6,726 bases of DNA from Candidatus Kaiserbacteria bacterium (lineage in GTDB: Bacteria; Patescibacteriota; Minisyncoccia; Phycocordibacterales; UBA918). Positions 1 through 6,365 of this stretch are shown here, piece by piece; within the stretch, counting starts at the first letter, position 1; every line of letters begins with the position of its first letter. The DNA is taken from the NCBI GenBank assembly GCA_007117575.1, contig SKGH01000081.1:1-6726 (forward strand). Reading direction: 5' to 3'. Position numbers and translations under genes: made by a program. The notes under the pieces were generated by a model, which was not told the DNA's origin, ran no database searches, and saw only the letters and a list, made by a program, of their open reading frames with translations.

Positions 1-31
1 AAACCTTTCATCGTACCACCAAGTACGCCTC

Positions 32-142
32 ACCCAGCTCCAGTTTCCGTGATCATTTATATTCTTTCGTGACTGACTAAAACATTTTTTGGTTTATTAC
101 GTTAGTAATAAATGTTTACCGAAACTGGAGTTGGGGCTGGGT
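32..142. repeat. Structured intergenic inverted repeat, copy 1
   Basis: A closing stem pairs 38-47 (CTCCAGTTTC) with 121-130 (GAAACTGGAG), 10 perfect pairs. Outside it, 32-37 (ACCCAG) pairs with 137-142 (CTGGGT) across a six-base bulge on the 3' side. Inside are ATTTAT (55-60) with ATAAAT (108-113), and ACTAA (76-80) with TTAGT (102-106). An alternative apical hairpin, 93-100 with 105-112 around a GTTA loop, competes with the last two. Block 38-83 matches 2065-2110 of copy 2 at 36 of 46 positions by hand alignment. The element ends 148 bases before the proS start codon. No T-tract follows the stem, so it is not a simple terminator, and no ORF is evident. Whether it acts as RNA or DNA, and on which strand, cannot be read from the sequence. 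A miniature transposable element is the main alternative. Confidence 0.7.
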
Positions 143-280
143 CAGTGCCTCGAACTTCATCAGAAACGCGTAAGTCATGAGAGCAATAGTTTGAATTAGT
201 GTTTTGTATTAAAATCGAGTATATGATATTTTTTAATTAATTTAGTAGAAGGAAGTTAAGTTATAGGGTAAAAAATACAT

Positions 281-286
281 TATAAA
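281..286 (+). promoter_or_regulatory. Candidate -10 box next to the proS start
   Basis: TATAAA matches five of six positions of the bacterial -10 consensus and ends four bases before the proS ATG. If used, transcription would begin at or very near the start codon, giving a leaderless mRNA. That would fit the lack of a Shine-Dalgarno sequence: the only purine-rich stretch, GAAGGAAG at 248-255, lies about 35 bases upstream, too far to serve this ATG. I see no convincing -35 box at 16-18 bases. AT-rich spacers yield such hexamers by chance, so this is tentative. TATGAT at 222-227 is another possible -10. Confidence 0.3.
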
Positions 287-290
287 TACC

Positions 291-1991
291 ATGCGACAAT
301 CAAAATTATTTGGAAAAACAGAAAAAACAGATAGAGTCGACGTTTCTTCAATCAGTCACCGTTTATTAGTTAAGGGCGGTTTCATTCGTGAAAGCGTAGC
401 CGGTCGATATTATTTTTTACCTTTAGGTCTAAGGGTTCATCAAAAAATCACCAATATTATAAAAGAAGAAATGGATAAAGCCGGCGCGCAAGAGATGGTG
501 TCTCCTATTTTGCACCCTTTAGAGTTGTGGCAGGAATCAAACCGTGATAATGCGGGAAATTTTGGTTTAATGATGATTGAAGATAGGCGTGGTGGTAAAT
601 TTGCTTTGGGTGGTACAGCCGAAGAGATGTTTGTGGATGTGGTGAGAAAATTTCAAATTTCATACAAAGATTTGCCGTTTAACATTTACCAGTTCAGTAA
701 TAAATTTCGTGACGAGTTAAGGGCTAGAGGTGGTTTGTTGAGGGTGCGTGAGTTTGTAATGAAAGATGCATATAGTTTTGATAGAGATGAAAATGATTTT
801 TTGCATACTTATAAATTGATGTCTGAAACTTATGAGAATATATTTTCTCGCATGGGATTAAAAGCCAATAAGGTTTTGGCTGACAACGGATACATAGGGG
901 GTGAATACTGTCATGAGTACATTGTCGATTGCGAGGCGGGTGAAAGTGCTTATTTGGTTAGCGAGGATGAGTCTTACAAAGCACATGAAGATGTGGCGCA
1001 GGTAGAATTGCCTCATTGTAATCCTGATGAACCTATACGTGATATGCAAACCATAGAACAGCCAGAGTGGGTTAAGGATATGGCAGATAACCAGAAGCAT
1101 TATGGTGAACCTTTGTGGCGTTATTTGAAAAATGTAGTTTATAAACGTATAGACACAGGAGAAATAATAATTGTTACCATACGCGGTGATCTTGAGGTTA
1201 ACAAAGCTAAGTTGGAGAAGTTGGTCGGAGCAATAGAGTTGTTAGAGCCGGCAACAGATGATGATCTGAGGTCTATTGGTACTAAACCGGGCTTTGTTCA
1301 CGCTTGGGGTTTGCAAGCCACTTACGTGGCTGATAATTCCCTGAAGACAGTCACGAATTTTATTGGTGGTCAAAAAACTGAAAGTACCGACACTACTTTT
1401 GTTAATTATGGTCGGGACTTTTCTCACCCCATAGAAGCTGATGTAGTGTTGGCTAAACCTGGTCAAATCAATAGTGATGTGAAAAAAATAAGTCTAAGGC
1501 GGGGAATTGAGGTGGGTAATATATTTCAGTTAGGTACTCATTATACTGATAAAATGCAGGGCGCTACTTTTCGTGATAAAGATGGGCAGATGAAGCCGTT
1601 TTATATGGGTTGTTACGGTATTGGAGTCGGTAGAGCTATGGCTACGGTAGTGGAGTTGTATAATGATGAAAAAGGAATTAAATGGCCTGAAAGTATTGCG
1701 CCTTTTGCAGTGCATTTGGTTTCTTTACAGAATGACGATCCAGAGATAAAAGATTGGGCTGATGGTTTGTATTCCACTTTGGTCTCAAGAGGTGTCGATG
1801 TTCTGTATGACGATCGTGAACTAAGAGCGGGGGAAAAGTTTGCTGATAGTGATCTTTTAGGTATACCAATAAGAATCGTGGCGGGTCGTAAGGCAAAAGA
1901 ACAAAAAAAGTATGAAGTGGTATATCGTTCAAGTGGAGAATTGTTTTATTGGAGTGAGGAAGAGTTGTTGAATAATCTCTTGGGCGGTTAA
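291..1991 (+). CDS. proS: Prolyl-tRNA synthetase (bacterial type, with INS editing domain)
   Basis: This cytoplasmic class II enzyme activates proline with ATP and loads it onto tRNA-Pro for translation. The N-terminus (MRQSKLFGKT, then FLPLGLRVHQK near residues 43-53) is typical of the family. Class II motif 1 lies around residues 65-85 (GAQEMVSPILHPLELW). Motif 2 spans 139-164 (FRDE...RVREFVMKDAYSFD). Motif 3 is at 440-448 (GCYGIGVGR). About 275 residues separate motifs 2 and 3, so the INS (YbaK-like) domain that hydrolyses mischarged Ala-tRNA-Pro is present. Lys280, in YLKNVVYK, is the probable counterpart of the catalytic lysine K279 of E. coli. The anticodon-binding domain fills residues 470-566. 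Total length is 566 residues, against about 572 in E. coli. The ATG is the only plausible start, since an in-frame TAG at 264-266 precedes it with no start codon between. There is no Shine-Dalgarno site. It is probably a monocistronic unit, flanked on both sides by the repeat element. Confidence 0.96.
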   Translation: MRQSKLFGKTEKTDRVDVSSISHRLLVKGGFIRESVAGRYYFLPLGLRVHQKITNIIKEEMDKAGAQEMVSPILHPLELWQESNRDNAGNFGLMMIEDRRGGKFALGGTAEEMFVDVVRKFQISYKDLPFNIYQFSNKFRDELRARGGLLRVREFVMKDAYSFDRDENDFLHTYKLMSETYENIFSRMGLKANKVLADNGYIGGEYCHEYIVDCEAGESAYLVSEDESYKAHEDVAQVELPHCNPDEPIRDMQTIEQPEWVKDMADNQKHYGEPLWRYLKNVVYKRIDTGEIIIVTIRGDLEVNKAKLEKLVGAIELLEPATDDDLRSIGTKPGFVHAWGLQATYVADNSLKTVTNFIGGQKTESTDTTFVNYGRDFSHPIEADVVLAKPGQINSDVKKISLRRGIEVGNIFQLGTHYTDKMQGATFRDKDGQMKPFYMGCYGIGVGRAMATVVELYNDEKGIKWPESIAPFAVHLVSLQNDDPEIKDWADGLYSTLVSRGVDVLYDDRELRAGEKFADSDLLGIPIRIVAGRKAKEQKKYEVVYRSSGELFYWSEEELLNNLLGG

Positions 1992-2050
1992 AGATTTTAT
2001 TTTGTAAACTATGTCAGTCGTTTTTGAAAGGGATTTACTAGACTTGTCTT

Positions 2051-2174
2051 TGAACCTGACCCAGCCCTAGTTTCCGTTATAATTTATACTCTATCGTAGA
2101 TTACTAAAACCGGTTTGATTCATAGTATTAATAATAAATAAATAATTTCAGAAACTAGGGCTGGGCTGGGTTCA
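2051..2174. repeat. Structured intergenic inverted repeat, copy 2
   Basis: The closing stem pairs 2061-2074 (CCAGCCCTAGTTTC) with 2151-2164 (GAAACTAGGGCTGG), 14 perfect pairs. A 4x4 internal loop follows, then an outer helix pairs TGAACC (2051-2056) with GGTTCA (2169-2174). Inside are ATTTAT (2082-2087) with ATAAAT (2134-2139), and TACTA (2102-2106) with TAGTA (2123-2127), in the same nested order as copy 1. Two base pairs of the closing stem change on both sides relative to copy 1: T39-A129 becomes C2066-G2159, and C41-G127 becomes T2068-A2157. The copy lies 59 bases after the proS stop and 111 bases before the mreB start. No T-tract follows the stem. Its function is unknown. Confidence 0.75.
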
Positions 2175-2228
2175 GGGGGTGATTCCCCGAGCGTTAATGT
2201 TTCGTACGTTTGACGGTAGGGAAAGCGA

Positions 2229-2250
2229 GGCGGACGTTACGCCAGTTTTT
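2229..2250 (+). terminator. Weak intrinsic-terminator-like hairpin upstream of mreB
   Basis: GGCG (2229-2232) pairs with CGCC (2240-2243) around a seven-base loop. AG and then five Ts (2246-2250) follow, with more T-rich sequence after that. The stem has only four pairs, all G-C, so termination would be weak. It sits at the 3' end of a GC-rich stretch (about 2160-2243) following repeat copy 2 and just before the predicted mreB promoter. It could end a transcript carrying copy 2, either the proS 3' end or a separate small RNA. Confidence 0.3.
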
Positions 2251-2276
2251 ACTCTTTTCTAACTTCATAGTAGAAT
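2248..2276 (+). promoter_or_regulatory. Candidate promoter of the mreB-mrdA cluster
   Basis: TTTACT (2248-2253) matches four of six -35 positions, and TAGAAT (2271-2276) matches five of six -10 positions, with an ideal 17-base spacer. Initiation about seven bases after the -10 box would fall around 2283, at or just before the mreB ATG at 2286. The mRNA would then be leaderless or nearly so, consistent with the absence of any Shine-Dalgarno sequence before mreB. This is inference from consensus matching only. Confidence 0.4.
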
Positions 2277-2285
2277 GGTCTGGTT

Positions 2286-3359
2286 ATGGCAAATTTTGGT
2301 CGTTATGTTGATTACGGATTGGGACTTTTTTCTACTGATATAGGTATAGATTTGGGAACCGCAAATGTGTTGGTTTACGTGAAGGGTAAGGGGGTTATTA
2401 TTAATGAACCGACGGTAGTAGCTCTAAATAAGAAAACCGGTCAGTTGGTAGCTGTAGGAAATGAAGCTAAGACAATGTTGGGGAGAACACCTGCTCACAT
2501 AGAAGTGGTTAGGCCATTGACTGACGGGGTGATATCTGATTTTGAAGTAACCGAGGAAATGCTTGCTCACCTTATTTCCAGAGTCAGGTCAGAGTCTCGT
2601 TCACTGATTGCTCCAAGGGTTTTGGTCGGGGTGCCTTCGGGTATAACTAATGTACAAATGCGTGCCGCTCGTGATGCAGCTAAGAATGCAGGTGCGCGTG
2701 ATGTGTTCTTGATAGAGGAACCTATGGCGGCCGCCATTGGCGCAAAGTTACCAATAACTAAGGCGGTTGGTAATATGGTTATAGACATAGGCGGTGGTAC
2801 TACTGACATTGCGGTTATTTCTTTGGGAGGAATAGTGGTGGCAAAAAATTTACGTGTCGCGGGTGACCACCTAAACGCCATTATAATAAGTTATGTACGT
2901 GATCAGTTTAAAGTATTGATAGGTGACAAAACCGCTGAAGAAGCAAAGATATTACTTGCTTCGGTTGAAGAATACGATAGTGATAAAGAAGTGGTGGTAC
3001 GCGGTCGTGATGTTGTAACAGGTCTTCCTAAGGAGGTGGTGATCACGGACTCAGATGTACGTAATGCCATTTCGCATTCTGTAGATTCAATTGTTGACTC
3101 GGTGCGTGATGTTCTGGAACAAACACCACCTGAGGTTTTGGCCGACATAATGCAAAGAGGGATAAATTTATCCGGTGGTGGGGCACTTATACCCGGTCTA
3201 GCACCGCTTTTAGTAGATTTGATGCAGGTTCCTGTACACGTTGTGCCCGATCCTTTACGGGCTGTGGTGCGTGGTATAGGTATAGTTTTGGAAGATATAC
3301 CAAATTATGAGGAAATTCTTATTGACAACGAGGGGGAATTATCGCCACACCTCGCATAA
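2286..3359 (+). CDS. mreB: Rod shape-determining protein MreB (bacterial actin)
   Basis: MreB is an actin-family ATPase that polymerises under the inner membrane and positions the side-wall peptidoglycan synthesis machinery. The actin-fold nucleotide motifs are intact. Phosphate-1 is at residues 22-27 (DLGTAN), followed by VYVKGKG and NEPTVVA. Phosphate-2 is at 167-174 (DIGGGTTD), and the adenosine motif is at 295-299 (LSGGG). FLIEEPMAAAIGA, between the two phosphate motifs, is a strong MreB signature. At 357 residues it is slightly longer than the usual 335-350, because of a C-terminal tail (about 340-357, ending LSPHLA). The segment usually reading K-x-x-IGSA is altered here to AKILLASV (220-227). 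The ATG at 2286 is the only reasonable start, as an in-frame TAG lies at 2271-2273. It is the first gene of the cluster, and its 3' end overlaps mreC, suggesting coupled translation. Confidence 0.97.
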   Translation: MANFGRYVDYGLGLFSTDIGIDLGTANVLVYVKGKGVIINEPTVVALNKKTGQLVAVGNEAKTMLGRTPAHIEVVRPLTDGVISDFEVTEEMLAHLISRVRSESRSLIAPRVLVGVPSGITNVQMRAARDAAKNAGARDVFLIEEPMAAAIGAKLPITKAVGNMVIDIGGGTTDIAVISLGGIVVAKNLRVAGDHLNAIIISYVRDQFKVLIGDKTAEEAKILLASVEEYDSDKEVVVRGRDVVTGLPKEVVITDSDVRNAISHSVDSIVDSVRDVLEQTPPEVLADIMQRGINLSGGGALIPGLAPLLVDLMQVPVHVVPDPLRAVVRGIGIVLEDIPNYEEILIDNEGELSPHLA

Positions 3360-4293
3360 AAAAAGAGTCTGGGCCTTAATGGTCGTGGGTTTAATATTAA
3401 TTTTTTTATTAGTAGTCACTCCAATCATAATGGCTACTATAGCTTCTTTGGCTGTTACACCGGTTATGAAAGTGCGGTCATGGTTTACTGACTCTTCTGC
3501 CAGTTTGCCGGTTTATTTGCGAGAAAGAAATGAATTGTTAACTGAGATGAATACTCTACGTTCACAGTTGGTAGCCGCTGAAATGGAGACCCCTATAATC
3601 CAAACCTTGCTTAAAGAAAATAAAGAACTCAGAGCCTTGCTTGGGTATGAATCAGAAGATCGTATTCTGGCTAGTGTGATAGCTAGACCGGGTCACCTGC
3701 CTAATGATGTATTGATGCTGGATAGAGGTAAGAGGCACGGGGTTTTTGAAGACGCACCTGTTTTTATTGGTGATCACGTGGTAATAGGTAAAATAGTTAA
3801 GTCTACACCTTTCAGTTCATTGGTTAAATTGATTAGTTCTCCCGGTTACGAAAGCACCGTTTTTGTATTAGGTCCAGATATATTTACAACGGCTATAGGG
3901 GTGGGTGGGGGTCAGGTGCGCATAGGTGTCCCGCAGGGTATACCGATCTCAGTCGGCGATCCGGTACTAACACCGGTAGTTAGGTCAGGTATCTATGGGT
4001 CGATAAGTCATATACAGACCTCTCCTACTCAGCCGGAACAATATGGTTTTGTCTCAACTGATATACCGCTTTCCAGTTTACGCTTTGTGGCTGTAGGTTC
4101 GACACCACTTGTTCCTATAAGTTTTAAAGATGCTGAAGTGATTGTGACTGAACAAAGAAAAAATTTGTTTTCTATTCCGGTTCCTGAGGACATTTTGGTT
4201 GATATACCGGAAGAGGACTTGAACAATATTGATGGCTTGCTATTAGAAACCGCCACCTCAACTGACGAGGTTGTTAGTGATGATTTAGATTAG
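3307..4293 (+). CDS. mreC: Rod shape-determining protein MreC
   Basis: MreC is a bitopic membrane protein linking cytoplasmic MreB to PBP2 on the outer face of the membrane, and it activates PBP2. The order of parts is canonical: a short basic cytoplasmic N-terminus, one membrane helix (about residues 22-45), a coiled coil (about 70-112, with LRERNELLTEMN and LKENKELRALLG), then the beta-barrel domain from about 120 to 270. The latter holds family-like segments such as VMLDRGKRHGV and SGIYGSISHI. A low-complexity acidic tail (about 290-328, ending SDDLD) follows. The length of 328 residues is normal to slightly long. The ATG at 3307 makes a 53-base overlap with mreB. An in-frame TTG at 3322 has a better-placed Shine-Dalgarno sequence (GAGGA) and would shorten the protein by five residues. 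Both starts keep the membrane helix, so function is unaffected by the choice. Confidence 0.92.
   Translation: MRKFLLTTRGNYRHTSHKKRVWALMVVGLILIFLLVVTPIIMATIASLAVTPVMKVRSWFTDSSASLPVYLRERNELLTEMNTLRSQLVAAEMETPIIQTLLKENKELRALLGYESEDRILASVIARPGHLPNDVLMLDRGKRHGVFEDAPVFIGDHVVIGKIVKSTPFSSLVKLISSPGYESTVFVLGPDIFTTAIGVGGGQVRIGVPQGIPISVGDPVLTPVVRSGIYGSISHIQTSPTQPEQYGFVSTDIPLSSLRFVAVGSTPLVPISFKDAEVIVTEQRKNLFSIPVPEDILVDIPEEDLNNIDGLLLETATSTDEVVSDDLD
3309..3313 (+). promoter_or_regulatory. Shine-Dalgarno-like site bearing on the mreC start
   Basis: GAGGA, inside the mreB coding region, lies eight bases before an in-frame TTG at 3322. It overlaps the upstream ATG (3307), which itself has no Shine-Dalgarno site. 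The spacing favours TTG 3322 as the true mreC start, although ATG codons are generally preferred. The question remains open. Confidence 0.35.
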
Positions 4294-4298
4294 GGGTT

Positions 4299-4541
4299 AT
4301 GAAAAGGTTTTTTCTTGCAACGTTATTGATATATTTTGGCATAGTGGGTCCGTTGTCGGTATTCATAATTCTCGGTGTTCTATATTCGCTAATTTATAGA
4401 GGTTATGAGTTGTTGTTTGTGGGAGCTGTTATTGATGGTTATTATGGACTTAGTTTGTGGCCAATTTACACTACAGTTATATTGTTTGTTGTGTGCGGTC
4501 TGGAGTTATTGAAACCGTATCTTTTGTTTTATAATAATTAG
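4299..4541 (+). CDS. mreD: Miniature MreD-like membrane protein
   Basis: This 80-residue, strongly hydrophobic protein is probably a reduced MreD, the polytopic membrane partner of MreC in the elongasome. The evidence is mainly position, exactly between mreC and mrdA, where mreD normally lies. A GAVIDGYYG segment (residues 42-50) also resembles the G-x-x-x-D-x-x-x-G pattern that I recall in MreD proteins. Hydrophobic stretches at about 5-32, 38-53 and 56-77 suggest three to four membrane passes. Typical MreD proteins are about 160-170 residues, so this is roughly half size. No frameshift or leftover coding sequence is apparent, since mrdA begins eight bases after the stop. The start follows the mreC stop by five bases, with a GGGG run as a poor, close ribosome site, so translational coupling is likely. 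A lineage-specific small membrane protein unrelated to MreD cannot be excluded. Confidence 0.7.
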   Translation: MKRFFLATLLIYFGIVGPLSVFIILGVLYSLIYRGYELLFVGAVIDGYYGLSLWPIYTTVILFVVCGLELLKPYLLFYNN

Positions 4542-4549
4542 GTCTATTT

Positions 4550-6259
4550 ATGTGGTCAAAGACAAATAAAGATAAACAAAGTGGTTCGGGGGTCTCATTT
4601 GAGGAGATACTGCTTGATTCTTCAAATTTACCGTCATTTGATCAAAATCGCTTGGAAGGGCGAATGGAGTTACCGATTGCAAATAAAAATATATATTTTG
4701 TCGGTGTAGTGTTTTTGTTAATAGCTATATGGTTTGTGGGTAAGTTGTTTAATCTGCAAGTGATTGAAGGTGCTTACTTTAATAACATAAGTGAAAATAA
4801 TAGCCTAGATCGCTCTACAATAATTGCAGAAAGAGGGGTTTTGAAAGATAGAAATGGGGAAATGTTGGCGTGGAATGCTACTGATAGGACTGATCGTTTC
4901 GGGTTTCCTATGCGTGCTTATTCAAGGCGAAATGGTTTGGGTCAAGTGGTTGGTTATGTCAGTTATCCTCAAAAAGATCGTTTCGGTTTTTATTTCAGAA
5001 CTGAATATTTAGGAATAAGTGGCGCTGAAGCGGTTTTTAATGATGTATTGCAAGGTAGGAATGGGTATAAATTCAGAGAAACAAATGCTTTAGGTGAGGT
5101 AGTGGGTCAACATGTGATTGAAAATCCTGAAGCCGGTAAGCCAAAAAAATTATCAATTGATGCCAATTTATCAGAAGCCATGTTTGATCTCATAGCGACT
5201 TCTACTGTGCAAGCGGGGTTTCGTAGCGGAGCCGGGGCTATAATGGACGTAAAAACCGGTGAATTGATCGCTTTAGCAAGTTTCCCGTCATTTGATCCTG
5301 AAGTAATGGCTGACGGAGTTGATCGTGAAAGGATTGCCAAATATAATGAAGACGAAAGGTTTCCTTTTTTGAATAAAGTTTATGGTGGTGTTTACACACC
5401 CGGGTCGGTTGTCAAACCTTTCGTAGCTTACGCGGCTCTGGAAGAAGGAGTGATTGATCCTGATAAGGTTATTGTTAGCACCGGAGAGATAATTATACCT
5501 AACCCGTTTAACCCCAGTCAGCCAGCTCGTTTTACAGATTGGAGACCACATGGCAGGGTGGATATGCGAAAAGCTATAGCTTTTTCATCAAATATTTATT
5601 TTTATTATGTAAGTGGAGGCTATGGGACTCAAGACGGTATGGGTATTATGGCAATGCATCGCTATTTTGATAAGTTTGGTTTTGGTCAAAGGACAGGCAT
5701 CTCTTTTGATAATGAACAACAAGGTGCTGTGCCAAATCCGGATTGGAAAAAAGAGGTTTTTGATGAGGCTTGGCGTTTGGGAGATACTTATCTGACATCT
5801 ATAGGTCAGTTTGGCTTTCAAACAACACCACTGCAGGTTTTAAGAGCTTATGCCGCTTTAGCAAATGGTGGTTTGATGCTTACCCCGCATGTTGAGTTTG
5901 GTAAATATGGCAACTACGAAAAACTAGATCTCAACCATAATAGTTTGCAGGTGGTGAGAGAAGGAATGAGAATGGCAACCAATTACCCCGGAGGTACGGC
6001 CAGACCACTGGAGCGCAATGATGTGGCGATAGCCGCTAAGTCTGGTACGGCTGAGGTGGGTGCCGGCAATGCGTATGTAAACTCTTGGGTAGCTGGTTAT
6101 TTTCCTTATGAAGAGCCCAAGTATGCTTTTGTACTTATGATGGACAGAGCTCCCAGAGAAAACACTTTAGGTGCTACTCGTATCATGGGTGATCTGATTG
6201 AGTGGATGAGTGTGAACACTCCCGAGTATTTGGGTTTAGAAAACTACCCTATAGATTGA
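4550..6259 (+). CDS. mrdA: Penicillin-binding protein 2 (peptidoglycan DD-transpeptidase)
   Basis: PBP2 crosslinks peptide stems of new peptidoglycan on the outer face of the membrane as part of the elongasome, and it is a beta-lactam target. A cytoplasmic segment of about 46 residues is followed by one membrane helix (about 48-66). The pedestal/dimerisation domain starts near AERGVLKDRNGE (93-104), the usual R-G-x-x-x-D-R-N-G signature, and runs to about residue 220. The transpeptidase domain fills the remainder. All three active-site motifs are present: SVVK (Ser286 nucleophile, Lys289), SSN (346-348) and KSGT (497-500). Length is 569 residues, against about 633 in E. coli PBP2. Assignment as PBP2 rather than the divisome FtsI rests on the mreBCD context and general similarity. 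The start lies eight bases after the mreD-like stop, and AGG (4540-4542), overlapping that stop, may be a minimal ribosome site. The stop is TGA. Confidence 0.94.
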   Translation: MWSKTNKDKQSGSGVSFEEILLDSSNLPSFDQNRLEGRMELPIANKNIYFVGVVFLLIAIWFVGKLFNLQVIEGAYFNNISENNSLDRSTIIAERGVLKDRNGEMLAWNATDRTDRFGFPMRAYSRRNGLGQVVGYVSYPQKDRFGFYFRTEYLGISGAEAVFNDVLQGRNGYKFRETNALGEVVGQHVIENPEAGKPKKLSIDANLSEAMFDLIATSTVQAGFRSGAGAIMDVKTGELIALASFPSFDPEVMADGVDRERIAKYNEDERFPFLNKVYGGVYTPGSVVKPFVAYAALEEGVIDPDKVIVSTGEIIIPNPFNPSQPARFTDWRPHGRVDMRKAIAFSSNIYFYYVSGGYGTQDGMGIMAMHRYFDKFGFGQRTGISFDNEQQGAVPNPDWKKEVFDEAWRLGDTYLTSIGQFGFQTTPLQVLRAYAALANGGLMLTPHVEFGKYGNYEKLDLNHNSLQVVREGMRMATNYPGGTARPLERNDVAIAAKSGTAEVGAGNAYVNSWVAGYFPYEEPKYAFVLMMDRAPRENTLGATRIMGDLIEWMSVNTPEYLGLENYPID

Positions 6260-6288
6260 TTTGGTAATTTTGTTGATATAAACGTTAG

Positions 6289-6357
6289 ACTGATTTGTGT
6301 TTCTATTTCTGTTTTATGTCAACATGTTTATGTTTATTGTTGTTACTTAAAATCAGT
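6289..6357. repeat. Inverted repeat in the spacer after mrdA
   Basis: ACTGATTT (6289-6296) is the exact reverse complement of AAATCAGT (6350-6357), separated by 53 AT-rich bases. Inside, AACAT (6321-6325) and ATGTT (6330-6334) form a small hairpin around GTTT. The sequence is unrelated to the two repeats flanking proS. No GC-rich stem with a T-tract is present, so it is not a clear terminator. It lies just before a TATAAT box and could be a regulator-binding or folded 3' end region, or chance. Confidence 0.3.
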
Positions 6358-6365
6358 GACAAATG

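Noticed and set aside
1..72. An open stretch at the left edge ending at TGA 70-72, or a minus-strand ATG at 9-11, as parts of a neighbouring gene.
   Set aside because: Too short to judge, and the stretch overlaps repeat copy 1. No recognisable protein sequence.
32..142. T-box riboswitch upstream of proS, which would suit an aminoacyl-tRNA synthetase.
   Set aside because: No AGGGTGG-type T-box bulge, no terminator/antiterminator pair, and the same element also lies before mreB.
27..151. GCCTC direct repeats (27-31 and 147-151) as a target-site duplication around copy 1.
   Set aside because: They are not at equal distances from the stem ends, and copy 2 shows no equivalent duplication, so chance is likely.
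2100..2110. The reverse complement of the core reads GTTTTAGT, reminiscent of some CRISPR repeats.
   Set aside because: There are only two diverged copies about 2 kb apart, with no regular spacers or cas genes.
38..2164. The two repeats as integron attC sites with proS as a gene cassette.
   Set aside because: The arms do not contain the RYYYAAC/GTTRRRY core sites, and a housekeeping synthetase is an implausible cassette gene. No integrase is visible.
2051..2174. Repeat copies as rho-independent terminators.
   Set aside because: Neither strand has a T-tract after the GC stem, and the loops of over 70 bases are far too large.
858..5821. Minus-strand and alternative-frame open stretches within proS, mreB, mreC and mrdA.
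   Set aside because: They lie wholly or almost wholly inside well-supported genes, lack recognisable domains, and read as shadows of the real frames.
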